19,247 nt of DNA, taken from the NCBI GenBank assembly GCA_002388905.1, contig DGNJ01000082.1, positions 306 to 19,552 on the forward strand, read 5' to 3'. The position numbers and the translations under genes are program-made. Shown one piece after another: positions 7,895 through 17,684 of this stretch. The notes under the pieces were generated by a model, which saw nothing but the letters and a program-made list of their open reading frames with translations, did not search any database and was not told the DNA's origin. Position 1 is the stretch's first letter; the number at the start of each line of letters is the position of its first letter. This stretch comes from Cellvibrionales bacterium UBA4495 (lineage in GTDB: Bacteria; Pseudomonadota; Gammaproteobacteria; Pseudomonadales; Porticoccaceae).

Positions 7895-9223
7895 TCACTC
7901 TGAAGCCTCCGGTGAAGGCCCGGTTTTTTCCAGGAGCGCGTAATAGAATCCGTCGGGTCCGTTGGCGTCCGGCAGCAACTGGCGACCGCAGCGGGTGGGG
8001 ATGCCCCACTCCCCGGAAATGGGCAGCACCCGGCAATCACCGGTGGCTGCCGCGAAAGACGACACCAACTCGTCATTTTCCGCCGGCAATACGGAACAGG
8101 TGGCGTAGAGCAGTCGCCCGCCCGGTATCAGCGTTCGCCATAGAGTCTCCAGGAGCTGCCGCTGCGTTGTCGCCAGCTTAGCAATATCGTCCCGGCGGCG
8201 CAGCAACTTGATATCCGGGTGACGGCGAATGACGCCCGTCCCCGAACAGGGAGCGTCAAGCAGGATGCGATGGAAACCGTTGCCGTCCCACCAGTCGGCG
8301 GGGCGTGCCGCATCGGCTGCTTGCAGCCGGGCCTTGAGCCCCAGCCGGCGAAGGTTGTCGGCAACCCGCTGCAGGCGTTCGTCGTCGATATCCAGGGCGA
8401 TGAGTTCGCCCACAGCCGGTTCAAACTCAAGCAGGTGCCCGGTTTTGCCCCCGGGCGCACAGCAGGCATCCAGCACCCGCTGCCCCGGTCCGGGCGCGAG
8501 CAGGGGTGCCGCCAGTTGCGCTGCCTCGTCCTGGACGCTGACCCGCCCGTCAGCGAAACCCGGCAAGCGGTCGACGGCCACGGCCTCGCCCAGGTAGACC
8601 CCTACCCGCGACAGCAATGCGGGGCGGGCTTCGATACCGGCCCGGGCCAGGTCAGCCAGGTAGTCTTCCCGGGATCCCCGTAATGGATTGACTCTCAGGG
8701 TCATTGGCGGCCGATCGTTGTTACCGCTGAAAATGGCCCGGCTATGATCGGGCCAGGCCGTTTCCAGCGCCTGCCGGAGCCAGTCCGGATGGGCCGTGCG
8801 AAAGCGGGGATCGTCGGCCAGGGTCGATGCCAGGGACTCCCTTTCCCGGAGGTAGCGGCGCAGGACTCCGTTGACCAGTCCGCGGGCCCAGGGTCGCTTG
8901 AGGGCGCGACAGGCGGCCACCGCCTCGTTGACGGCAGCGTGTTCGGCGGTGCCCATTTCGCGGAGCTGGTAGAGGGCGGTGGCGAGCAGTGCAGTGACTT
9001 CCGCATCCTTGAGCTTGAGCGGCTTGTCGAGCAGCGCTCCCAAGAGGCTCTCCAGGGCCGGGTAGTGGCGCAGGGTGCCGTAGCACAGTTCCTGCAGGAA
9101 TCCCCGGTCACGGGGCGGCACTTTCTCCAGGTACTTGGGCAGGAGCGTGGCCAGGGACGCCTCGCCCCGGATAACAGCCGCCAGGATCCGGGCGCAGGCG
9201 GTGCGCGGGTTCATGGCACTCAT
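7895..9223 (-). CDS. rsmB: 16S rRNA (cytosine-967-C5)-methyltransferase RsmB
   Basis: RsmB methylates C967 of 16S rRNA with S-adenosylmethionine in the cytosol. The 442-residue protein has an N-terminal NusB-like helical domain (about 1-135) and a C-terminal Rossmann methyltransferase domain. The SAM-binding motif is DACCAPGGKTG at 252-262. The two family cysteines are present: Cys326 in DAPCSGTG (323-330) and Cys376 in LLYATCS, the latter matching the catalytic Cys375 of E. coli. HPDIK follows at about 335. The ATG overlaps the fmt stop as ATGA, which points to translational coupling in def-fmt-rsmB. A second in-frame ATG three codons on is possible, but the overlap favours the first. The gene is of normal length and intact. 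Confidence 0.95.
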   Translation of the reverse strand: MSAMNPRTACARILAAVIRGEASLATLLPKYLEKVPPRDRGFLQELCYGTLRHYPALESLLGALLDKPLKLKDAEVTALLATALYQLREMGTAEHAAVNEAVAACRALKRPWARGLVNGVLRRYLRERESLASTLADDPRFRTAHPDWLRQALETAWPDHSRAIFSGNNDRPPMTLRVNPLRGSREDYLADLARAGIEARPALLSRVGVYLGEAVAVDRLPGFADGRVSVQDEAAQLAAPLLAPGPGQRVLDACCAPGGKTGHLLEFEPAVGELIALDIDDERLQRVADNLRRLGLKARLQAADAARPADWWDGNGFHRILLDAPCSGTGVIRRHPDIKLLRRRDDIAKLATTQRQLLETLWRTLIPGGRLLYATCSVLPAENDELVSSFAAATGDCRVLPISGEWGIPTRCGRQLLPDANGPDGFYYALLEKTGPSPEASE

Positions 9224-10179
9224 GGGCTGAAACGGGTGCCCGGCACGAAGCGCCGGGCCTGTCCGCGCAGTATATCGGCCACCGGCAGGCGTTTTTTCCC
9301 GGGCAGCTGCATTTCCGTGATCGCCAGGATCCCCGTACCGCAGGCGACCCGGATGGCATTGCCGTCGCTATCGACAATGGTGCCGGGCGGGCTGTCATCG
9401 TCACCGCCGTCGACCCGGGCCGCCCAGAGGCGGATGGTCTGGCCGTCCAGCCCGGTAAAGGCGACGGGGAAGGGATTGAAGGCGCGGATATTGCGCTCGA
9501 TGGCGCGGGCATCGGCGGACCAGTCCACCCGGGCCTCCGCTTTTTCGATTTTGGGGGCGTAGGTGCTCAGGGTGTCGTCCTGGGGTTCGGGACTGGCCCT
9601 GCCGGCGGCCAGGGCGTCGAGAGTCCTGATCAGGGCCGGCGGGCCCAGGCCGGCCAGTTTATCGTGCAGGGATCCGCCGGTTTCATCGGCGCCGATAGTG
9701 CAGGAGTCCCTGGCGAGCACGTCGCCGGTATCGAGACCGGTGTCCATCTGCATGATAGTGATGCCGGTCTCGGTGTCACCCGCCTGTATGGCCCGCTGGA
9801 TGGGTGCGGCTCCGCGCCAGCGGGGCAGCAGGGAGGCATGAACATTAATACAGCCCAGTTTCGGTATAGTAAGCACTGACTCCGGAAGAATAAGCCCGTA
9901 GGCCACAACCACCATCAGGTCGGCCTCCAGTGCCGCCAGCCGGGCGCGGCTTTCAGAGTCCCTGAAATGATGCGGTTGGTGGACCGGCAGGTCGTGGCGC
10001 CGGGCCAGGGCCTTGACCGGAGTGGGCCGGAGTCTCTTGCCCCGGCCCGCGGGCCGGTCGGGTTGGGTATAGACCCCCGCCAGTTGGCAATTGGCCTCGA
10101 TCAATGCCGCCAGGTGAATGGCGGCAAAGTCCGGCGTACCGGCAAAAACGAGGCGGAGATCCTGTCGGGTCGGCGGCAT
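9220..10179 (-). CDS. fmt: methionyl-tRNA formyltransferase
   Basis: Fmt transfers a formyl group from 10-formyltetrahydrofolate to the methionine on initiator tRNA, in the cytosol. The 319 residues match the family. The N-terminal formyltransferase domain opens with RLVFAGTPDFAA and contains the basic loop RPAGRGKRLRPTPVK (about 42-56). The catalytic triad is in place: Asn112 and His114 in INVHASLLPRWRGAAPI, and Asp150 in MDTGLDTGDVL. The C-terminal tRNA-binding domain covers about 207-319. It lies 53 bases after def on the same strand and overlaps rsmB by four bases, the standard operon. Nothing unusual is seen. Confidence 0.97.
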   Translation of the reverse strand: MPPTRQDLRLVFAGTPDFAAIHLAALIEANCQLAGVYTQPDRPAGRGKRLRPTPVKALARRHDLPVHQPHHFRDSESRARLAALEADLMVVVAYGLILPESVLTIPKLGCINVHASLLPRWRGAAPIQRAIQAGDTETGITIMQMDTGLDTGDVLARDSCTIGADETGGSLHDKLAGLGPPALIRTLDALAAGRASPEPQDDTLSTYAPKIEKAEARVDWSADARAIERNIRAFNPFPVAFTGLDGQTIRLWAARVDGGDDDSPPGTIVDSDGNAIRVACGTGILAITEMQLPGKKRLPVADILRGQARRFVPGTRFSP

Positions 10180-10232
10180 GGAGTTCCCTGAAAAAGGCCC
10201 TTAAGGCATGGCGCGGGAAGGCTTTCGTCGGC

Positions 10233-10739
10233 TCAGGCGCGCTTGCGGTGGAGTTTCTCGAGCTTCTGGCGGATACGCTGGCGTTTGACCGGTGACAGGT
10301 AATCCACGAACAATTTGCCCTCCAGGTGGTCCAGCTCATGCTGGATGCATACCGCCAAAAGGCCGTCCGGTTCCATCTCGAAGGGCTGTCCCTCCCGGTC
10401 CAGAGCTTTGACGCGGATATTCTCCGGTCGGGCCACGGTTTCATAAAAACCGGGCACCGACAGGCACCCTTCGTCGAAATCGCGGGTTTCGTCGCCGAGC
10501 ACCTCGACTTCCGGGTTGATAAAGACCAGGGGCTGGTCCCGCTCCTCGGAGATGTCCATTACCACCACCCGCTCATGGACGTTGATCTGGGTGGCGGCCA
10601 GGCCGATGCCGGGTGCCTCGTACATGGTCTCGAACATGTCGTCCACCAGCTGGCGAATGCGGTCATCCACCTCGACCACCGGCCTGGCGCGGGTGCGCAA
10701 CCGGGGGTCGGGAAATTCGAGAATTGTCAAAATAGCCAT
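10233..10739 (-). CDS. def: peptide deformylase
   Basis: Peptide deformylase removes the N-formyl group from new proteins, using a bound Fe2+ ion. It has 168 residues, the usual size. All three signature motifs are present: GIGLAATQ at 44-51, EGCLSVPG at 90-97 with metal ligand Cys92, and QHELDH at 133-138 with His134, catalytic Glu135 and His138. The start [15 protein letters not shown] is typical, with ATG at 10739 and only a weak AAAG upstream. It is the first gene of def-fmt-rsmB and diverges from the lysM gene across 163 bases, as in Pseudomonas and E. coli relatives. Confidence 0.97.
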   Translation of the reverse strand: MAILTILEFPDPRLRTRARPVVEVDDRIRQLVDDMFETMYEAPGIGLAATQINVHERVVVMDISEERDQPLVFINPEVEVLGDETRDFDEGCLSVPGFYETVARPENIRVKALDREGQPFEMEPDGLLAVCIQHELDHLEGKLFVDYLSPVKRQRIRQKLEKLHRKRA

Positions 10740-10902
10740 AGTCTTTGTGACGGGTTTCTAGCAAAATGGCACGGACCACTGCTAACATTGGGTTTCAACA
10801 GGAGTTTTGCAGAGCACGGCTGCCCTGCCCGGTGCCCAAACAACAACTGCCTTTGGCGGGCAATTATACATCATTGGGGAACAGCACACAGGACGAGTCA
10901 AG
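10740..10902. promoter_or_regulatory. divergent def / lysM intergenic region
   Basis: These 163 bases must hold the promoters for both directions. On the + strand TATACA (10865-10870) is a fair -10 for the LysM gene, about 33 bases before its ATG, but I cannot find a good -35 at the right distance. On the minus strand TTGAAA near the lysM-side end resembles a -35, but again its partner is unclear. No other structure is evident. The location is solid; the individual elements are weak. Confidence 0.4.
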
Positions 10903-11922
10903 ATGAAAAAAACACTCCTAGCACTGGTGGGTGCCGGGTTGCTGGCCGTATCGGTCATGGCCGCCGACGCACCGTTTAACGAGGATATACCCGACCGCTA
11001 CACGGTTGTGAAGGGCGACACGCTCTGGGATATATCCAATATGTTCCTGCAGGATCCATGGCTGTGGCCGGAGATCTGGTTCGTCAATCCCCAGATCAGC
11101 AACCCCCACCTGATTTATCCCGGCGACATCATCAAGCTGGTCTATATTGACGGCAAACCGCGACTGACTGTCGAACGGGGCCGCACCGTCAAGCTCGAGC
11201 CCGAGGCCAAGGTCATTCCTCACGAGGAAGCAATCCCCACCCTGCCCCTTGACGTCATCGACAATTTCCTGAGTCGTACGCGGGTTGTCCAGCCCGGCCA
11301 ACTGGAATTGGCCCCCTATGTGATCGCCGGCCACGAGAAGCGCATCCTCACCGGCAAGGGCGATGATTTCTATGTGCGCGGCGAACTGTCGCCGAACGTG
11401 GATTTCTATGGCATCTATCGCAAGGGCGATCCCTACGTGGATCCGGAAACCGATGAGTTGCTGGGTATCCGCGCCCAGGATGTGGGTTCGGCCCAGCTGA
11501 AAAGCACGGACGGCGAGATCGCCACCTTCGCGGCCACCCGCAGTGTCGAGGAAATCCGGATTGGCGACCGCCTCCTGCCTCACGAGGAGCGCCGCCTGGA
11601 GACCACTTTCTACCCGTCGCCTCCCGGGGATGATGTCGAGGGCCTGATCATCGCCGTGGACGGCGGTGTCACCCAGGTGGGCCACCTGGATGTGGTTGCG
11701 ATCAATCGTGGCAAGCGGGACGGGCTGGTCATCGGCAATATGCTGGCCATCTACAAAGCGGGGGAGCAGGTGCGGGATCGCATCAAGGGCGATATGGTGA
11801 CCCTCCCCGCGGAACGGGCCGGTCTGCTCATGGTGTTCCGTACCTATGACAAAATGAGTTTCGGTCTGGTCATGCACGCGGAGCGGCCCCTGGCCGTGGG
11901 AGACCAGATCCGCAACCCCTGA
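10903..11922 (+). CDS. LysM domain protein, exported
   Basis: This is the LysM peptidoglycan-binding protein usually found between def and dprA in gammaproteobacteria. It starts at ATG 10903 with AGGA 9 bases upstream; the frame extends further up to a TTG at 10807, but the signal peptide begins here. MKKTLLALVGAGLLAVSVMA at residues 1-20 is a good Sec signal, probably cleaved at VMA-AD. A single LysM domain follows at about 32-80 (RYTVVKGDTLWDIS, LWPEIWFVNPQI, IYPGDIIKLV). The remaining 250 residues are a beta-rich region of unknown role, with GDRLLPHEERRLE and MVFRTYDKMSFGLV typical of this family. Total 339 residues. A periplasmic cell-wall role is likely from LysM; the precise function is not known to me. 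Confidence 0.88.
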   Translation: MKKTLLALVGAGLLAVSVMAADAPFNEDIPDRYTVVKGDTLWDISNMFLQDPWLWPEIWFVNPQISNPHLIYPGDIIKLVYIDGKPRLTVERGRTVKLEPEAKVIPHEEAIPTLPLDVIDNFLSRTRVVQPGQLELAPYVIAGHEKRILTGKGDDFYVRGELSPNVDFYGIYRKGDPYVDPETDELLGIRAQDVGSAQLKSTDGEIATFAATRSVEEIRIGDRLLPHEERRLETTFYPSPPGDDVEGLIIAVDGGVTQVGHLDVVAINRGKRDGLVIGNMLAIYKAGEQVRDRIKGDMVTLPAERAGLLMVFRTYDKMSFGLVMHAERPLAVGDQIRNP

Positions 11923-11943
11923 GGGTTTTCCAGACAATAGTAA

Positions 11944-11976
11944 AACAGCCCCCGGTGCACCCGGGGGCTGTTCATT
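11944..11976 (+). terminator. strong GC-rich hairpin after lysM, terminator-like
   Basis: A perfect 12-bp inverted repeat, AACAGCCCCCGG (11944-11955) and CCGGGGGCTGTT (11961-11972), has a 5-base loop and is followed by CATTTT. The T tract is short, so it may be a leaky terminator. Its right arm overlaps the left arm of the hairpin at 11967-12000 by six bases, so the two cannot form together. Confidence 0.55.
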
Positions 11977-12000
11977 TTCCAGGGAGGGAAAATGAACAGC
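11967..12000 (+). promoter_or_regulatory. 14-bp hairpin holding the dprA start codon, alternative to the lysM terminator
   Basis: GCTGTTCATTTTCC (11967-11980) is a perfect inverted repeat of GGAAAATGAACAGC (11987-12000). The six-base loop AGGGAG is the core of the dprA ribosome binding site, and the right arm contains its ATG (11992-11994). Bases 11967-11972 (GCTGTT) can instead pair with AACAGC at 11944 in the preceding hairpin. Seen directly: two mutually exclusive perfect stems. Inferred: translation of dprA could be damped when this stem forms. Confidence 0.55.
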
Positions 12001-13089
12001 GAGGAAGAAGCAGCGCTGATCGTCGCCGGCTTGCCCGGGGTCGACGCCCGGCTCATGCGGGCGATCCATTCCCAGGGCAGCTCGTTCGCTGCTTTTCTTG
12101 ATCAGTCGCCGGCATCCTGTCCGGCACATCTGGCAGAGCCATTGTCCGCCTGGCGTCGCGACCCCGATCCTTTCCGCCGAAAGGCCGCCGGGCAAGCCGC
12201 CAGCTTGCGCCGGGCCGGCATCAGGTTACTGCCGGTTTCCGTCTCCGACTATCCCGCCCTGCTCCGGGAGATTCACCGCCCGCCGCCGATGCTGTACGTC
12301 CGGGGCGATGTGTCGGCGCTCGCGCTGCCCCAGCTGGCCATTGTCGGTAGCCGCCGCGCCAGCCGCCGGGGGCTCGACTGCGCCCGGCGTTTTGCCTCGG
12401 CCCTGGCGGAGGCGGGTTTCGTTATTACCAGCGGGCTCGCCCTGGGCATTGACGGCGCCGCCCACGCCGGCGCACTGGAAGCCGGCAAAACCCTGGCCGT
12501 GCTGGGCTGCGGACTGGATGTGGTCTATCCGCGGCAGCACCGCCGCCTCTATCAACAAATCCCTGAAGGGGGTGGCGCCCTGGTGAGTGAATTTCCTCCC
12601 GGCACCCCGGCGCGGGCCGCTCACTTTCCCCGGCGAAACCGGATAATCAGTGGGCTCGCCCTGGGGACGCTGGTGGTGGAGGCGGCCCCCCGAAGCGGCT
12701 CGTTGATCACCGCCCGGCTGGCCATGGAACAGGGCCGCGAAGTCTTTGCGGTTCCGGGATCGATACAGGACCCCCATGCCCGGGGCTGCCACCAGTTGAT
12801 CCGCGAGGGGGCGACATTGGTGGAGACGGTACAGGATGTCGCCGAACAACTGGGGGGTATGCTCTCCTACAAGGCCGAGGAAGCCGGTTCGGATGCCGCC
12901 GCCGAAAATGCCGCCCCTGACGGAAAGCCGGGGCGGGTGCTTGACGCCATGGGCTTCGAGCCGGTGGACCTGGACACCCTGGTGCGGGCGACAGGGCTCG
13001 ATGCGGCGGACCTGACCGGGCTTCTCGTGGACCTGGAGCTGTCTGGTTATGTAGAGAGTGCGGCGGGGCGCTACACCCGACTCCGTTAG
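11992..13089 (+). CDS. dprA: DNA-processing protein DprA
   Basis: DprA (Smf) protects incoming single-stranded DNA and loads RecA on it during natural transformation; its role in species not known to be competent is unclear. The protein has 365 residues. An N-terminal helical region (1-75) precedes the Rossmann-like DprA domain, seen as AIVGSRRASRRG (116-127), SGLALGIDGAAHAGAL (147-162), GCGLDVVYP, FPRRNRIISGLALGTLVVEAA (from 212) and GREVFAVPGSI. The C-terminal winged-helix domain (about 310-365) is present: VLDAMGFEPVDLDTLVRATGLD and LELSGYVE. ATG 11992 has AGGGAGGG just upstream, and both lie inside the hairpin at 11967-12000. The gene is intact. Neither smg nor topA follows it, unlike some relatives. 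Confidence 0.95.
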   Translation: MNSEEEAALIVAGLPGVDARLMRAIHSQGSSFAAFLDQSPASCPAHLAEPLSAWRRDPDPFRRKAAGQAASLRRAGIRLLPVSVSDYPALLREIHRPPPMLYVRGDVSALALPQLAIVGSRRASRRGLDCARRFASALAEAGFVITSGLALGIDGAAHAGALEAGKTLAVLGCGLDVVYPRQHRRLYQQIPEGGGALVSEFPPGTPARAAHFPRRNRIISGLALGTLVVEAAPRSGSLITARLAMEQGREVFAVPGSIQDPHARGCHQLIREGATLVETVQDVAEQLGGMLSYKAEEAGSDAAAENAAPDGKPGRVLDAMGFEPVDLDTLVRATGLDAADLTGLLVDLELSGYVESAAGRYTRLR

Positions 13090-13294
13090 CAGGGCTTGTT
13101 GTGCGCACCGGGCATTTGCGATAGCCTCCCCGCTCTGCTGCCCGGCCCGAAACCGCAACTCGCGGCAGCGGTGCTAACTTGGACTCATTGGTCGTCGGTT
13201 GCCTCGCTACTGTGCTCGCTCAAGCCATAACTCCGACAGATCGCCGGCCGGTTCGCCGGTGTTCCTGCTCCGCGCCGGTCGCGGGTGCCTGACC

Positions 13295-15614
<2,320 letters not shown>

Positions 15615-15656
15615 CCCGTCGCGCTGCTGCTGGGCCATTGTCGCCCCGCTGGAGCA

Positions 15657-16211
15657 TCAGTCCTCCGATGCCGCCTGTGCCAGATACTGATCCTTTAACT
15701 TGACGTAGTTGGCCGGGGAGTAGGTAAAGAATTTTCGTTCGGAATCCTTGAGGGCGCGCCCCTGCTTGCAGGGGTTGCCGATGTAGACGTAGCCGCTTTC
15801 CAGGCGCTTGCCCGGCGGTACCATACAGCCCGCGCCAATGATCACCTCGTCCTCGACAACGGCGCCATCGTTAATAATCGCGCCGTTGCCGACCAGGATG
15901 CGGTTACCCAGGGTGCAGCCGTGGAGCAGGGCCCGGTGGCCGATGACCACATCGTCACCGATGGTGGTGGGCCAGCCGCCGGGATTGAAGTCGCTGGCAT
16001 GGGTGATATGGATCACGGCGTTGTCCTGGACATTGGAGCGATTGCCGATGCGGATGCTGTGCATGTCGCCCCGGATTACCGCTCCCGGCCAGACCGAGGC
16101 GTCGTCGCCCAGCGCCACGTCGCCGATGACGGTGGCCGCCGGATCAATGTAGACCCGCTCGCCGAGTCTGGGTGTGTGGCCTTGAAACGGACGTATGGAT
16201 GGATGGCTCAT
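15657..16211 (-). CDS. gamma carbonic anhydrase family protein, YrdA-like
   Basis: This 184-residue protein is a left-handed beta-helix (hexapeptide repeat) protein of the YrdA/CaiE branch of gamma-class carbonic anhydrases. Repeats such as VIGDVALGDDASVWPGAVI run from about 27 to 130. The three zinc ligands expected from Methanosarcina Cam are present as His68 (NAVIH), His92 and His97 (IGHRALLHG), together with Arg48 and Gln63. The C-terminal KRLESGYVYIGNP and the helix ending YVKLKDQYL match E. coli YrdA. A zinc site is therefore likely, but carbonic anhydrase activity of YrdA proteins is uncertain. It starts at ATG 16211, with AGGAA about 11 bases upstream, and diverges from the yheV-like gene. 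Confidence 0.9.
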   Translation of the reverse strand: MSHPSIRPFQGHTPRLGERVYIDPAATVIGDVALGDDASVWPGAVIRGDMHSIRIGNRSNVQDNAVIHITHASDFNPGGWPTTIGDDVVIGHRALLHGCTLGNRILVGNGAIINDGAVVEDEVIIGAGCMVPPGKRLESGYVYIGNPCKQGRALKDSERKFFTYSPANYVKLKDQYLAQAASED

Positions 16212-16242
16212 AGGGACACGTTCCTGTACTGCGTTGGGCCGT

Positions 16243-16248
16243 TATAAT
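16243..16248 (+). promoter_or_regulatory. TATAAT -10 element for the yheV-like gene
   Basis: A perfect TATAAT lies 32 bases before the yheV-like ATG in the 69-base divergent gap 16212-16280. The -35 region at the right distance (about 16219-16225) is poor. The reverse complement also reads as a weak -10 (TATTAT) towards the yrdA-like gene. Confidence 0.4.
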
Positions 16249-16280
16249 AGTCGTCACGAACTTTCAGTCAAAGGTGCGTC

Positions 16281-16535
16281 ATGGTCGCTGCCAAAAAGCG
16301 TTTTATCGCCGGAGCCGTTTGTCCCCGCTGCGGGGCAATGGATCGTGTGGTCATGTATACCGACGATGAAAAGCGTTACCGGGAGTGCGTCAGTTGTGGC
16401 TTCTCGGATGAGGTTCGCCTCCACGAACCGGGGCGGGAGCTGGAAACCCGGGTCAATCGCACCCCCGAAGAGCGCCGGGAAGCGGTTCGCCCCGTCCGGA
16501 TCCTCGACCCCCGCGACCCGCCGGACGACCAGTAA
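16281..16535 (+). CDS. yheV: YheV-like putative zinc ribbon protein
   Basis: This small protein of 84 residues belongs to the YheV (DUF2387) family. The opening KKRFIAGAVCPRCGAMD closely follows the E. coli YheV start. Four cysteines, Cys14, Cys17, Cys36 and Cys39 in two CxxC pairs (CPRC and CVSC), would hold one zinc ion. E. coli YheV has about 66 residues; the extra length here is a charged, proline-containing tail after residue 50 (TPEERREAVRPVRILDPRDP). AAAGGTG precedes ATG 16281. The family has no established function; small zinc ribbons often bind nucleic acid or protein, which is only a general inference. Confidence 0.82.
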   Translation: MVAAKKRFIAGAVCPRCGAMDRVVMYTDDEKRYRECVSCGFSDEVRLHEPGRELETRVNRTPEERREAVRPVRILDPRDPPDDQ

Positions 16536-16555
16536 CCTTATCCCCGCATGGCCAA

Positions 16556-17215
16556 CTAGTGCAGGGGTGTCCGGCCCCAGCCCGCGTAGAGCAGCAGCTC
16601 ATCGGCAAGGTTGTCGACCAGGCAGGGCCAGCTTCTGAGCTGGTCCCGCCACTGGCTCATGGAGCCGCCGGGCTCGTCCCGGCGGCGCTGGTCGAACTCC
16701 CCTTCCGCAGTCATTTCACCGGCAAGAAATTCCACCGCCTCGTCGAGCTGATTGGCGAAGGGCTCGCCGATCAGGTGGTGAATGATCAGGTTGGAGCGGG
16801 TCATGTCCATGGGCAGGAGCAGCGAACCGCGGTGGTGCATGCTGTAGTCATTGATTTCCTCTACCAGGCGGTGTGCGAGATATGCCTCGTTCATGACGGC
16901 GTTGAGGCCCTGGTGGCCGGAGAGCAGGGCGGGCGGGTTGCAGAAAAAGTCCGAGCTGGCGTAGGCGACCGCATCCGCCATATCCTCGGTGCCCAGAGTG
17001 CGGGAAATCGCCTGCATGGCATCCAGGTAGTCCGCCACATGGTGTGCATAGCGCTCGACGAAGTCCAGCAGGGCTTCAACGGGCCGCTCGCCGGGAACGG
17101 TAATGGCGGGATGCAGGCGTCGCACACGTTGGGTCAGCAGGTAGTCGAGTTCGCCGGTCCGAGCTTCGTGGGCCAGGGCCACGGCAATGGCTTCGCGGAT
17201 GCTCACCGTGTCCAT
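16556..17215 (-). CDS. unrecognised protein, 219 residues
   Basis: I do not recognise this family. The frame is long, uninterrupted and shows the codon pattern of its neighbours, so it is very probably a real gene. From ATG 17215 the product has 219 residues; a TTG two codons upstream is the alternative, and neither has a strong ribosome binding site. There is no signal peptide or membrane helix. It looks mostly helical. Histidine-rich spots stand out: FVERYAHHVADYLDAM near 55, INDYSMHHRGSLLLPMDMTRSN near 125 with HH and DM, and LIIHHLIGEP just after. The end, LADELLLYAGWGRTPLH, is hydrophobic-aromatic. These could bind metal, but no known motif fits. It is convergent with the yheV-like gene (20 bases), and its 5' side faces the coxB leader. 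Confidence 0.75.
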   Translation of the reverse strand: MDTVSIREAIAVALAHEARTGELDYLLTQRVRRLHPAITVPGERPVEALLDFVERYAHHVADYLDAMQAISRTLGTEDMADAVAYASSDFFCNPPALLSGHQGLNAVMNEAYLAHRLVEEINDYSMHHRGSLLLPMDMTRSNLIIHHLIGEPFANQLDEAVEFLAGEMTAEGEFDQRRRDEPGGSMSQWRDQLRSWPCLVDNLADELLLYAGWGRTPLH

Positions 17216-17247
17216 GGCCAATCAGGGCTGACGTTTTCGGGAGTTCT

Positions 17248-17279
17248 CCGTCCGGGCGGCCTCTGCTGGCCCGGAACGG
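17248..17279. repeat. imperfect inverted repeat
   Basis: CCGTCCGGGC (17248-17257) pairs with GCCCGGAACGG (17269-17279) with one bulged base and an 11-base loop. No T tract follows on either strand, so it is not a standard terminator. It may be structure in the 5' leader of the unknown minus-strand gene. Confidence 0.35.
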
Positions 17280-17411
17280 TGGGTGCCGGGGGCATTGAGC
17301 CTTCAATTGTGCCGCCAACCAGTCTTTGGCCGGCCCGTGTCGCGATACCCATGTCTGGTCTTGTCTCGCACCTCTTATCGTAGGTACTCGCCTGGCGGGA
17401 GTGCCCCGTAA

Positions 17412-17440
17412 TTGTCATAAATCAACTAAAACCCTAGAAC
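17412..17440 (+). promoter_or_regulatory. candidate sigma-70 promoter upstream of coxB (distal)
   Basis: TTGTCA (17412-17417, 5 of 6) and TAGAAC (17435-17440, 4 of 6) are 17 bases apart, the ideal spacing, at the edge of an A/T-rich stretch. Use from here would give a leader of about 240 bases before coxB. Confidence 0.4.
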
Positions 17441-17558
17441 CCTGAGGCCAAAACGCAAAGAATATATCGGCATAAAAAACCCGGTGGAAGGCCGTCTCCG
17501 CGCATGGCGGGGAAGTTTGCACCCGGTGTAAAAGCGGCCACGCCGGCGGTTTTCAGCG

Positions 17559-17588
17559 GTGACTGAGCGGGAGGGGTTCTGCTATACT
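17559..17588 (+). promoter_or_regulatory. candidate sigma-70 promoter upstream of coxB (proximal)
   Basis: GTGACT (17559-17564, 4 of 6) and TATACT (17583-17588, 5 of 6) are 18 bases apart. Transcription would start near 17595, about 90 bases before the coxB ATG, and a short GC-rich hairpin (CGCCGG...CCGGCG) would follow in the leader. Confidence 0.45.
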
Positions 17589-17684
17589 CGCCGGCCGTGC
17601 CCACCGGCGGCCCGTTTCTGTAGAGGCGAATGCGCTGCCCGGTGGCATTATCCAGACAAAAATTCAATACGGAGAAGTAGGGCG

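Larger units (their letters stand above)
17216..17684. other. 469-base gene-free leader between the unknown gene and coxB
   Basis: No convincing coding frame lies here. The half next to the unknown gene (17216-17400) is GC-rich and contains one imperfect inverted repeat. From about 17411 to 17482 the sequence is clearly A/T-richer, and a candidate promoter sits at its start. A second candidate lies at 17559-17588. A near-palindrome, TTTGCACC-C-GGTGTAAA (17516-17532, one mismatch pair), could be an operator. The region probably controls the oxidase operon starting with coxB. Confidence 0.6.

Noticed and set aside
10918..12195. 425-codon minus-strand frame across lysM and the start of dprA
   Set aside because: It overlaps two well-supported genes antisense, spans a terminator-like hairpin and has no recognisable motif.
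17203..17418. Short minus-strand frame upstream of the unknown gene
   Set aside because: It overlaps that gene in another frame, lacks a ribosome binding site and shows no family resemblance.
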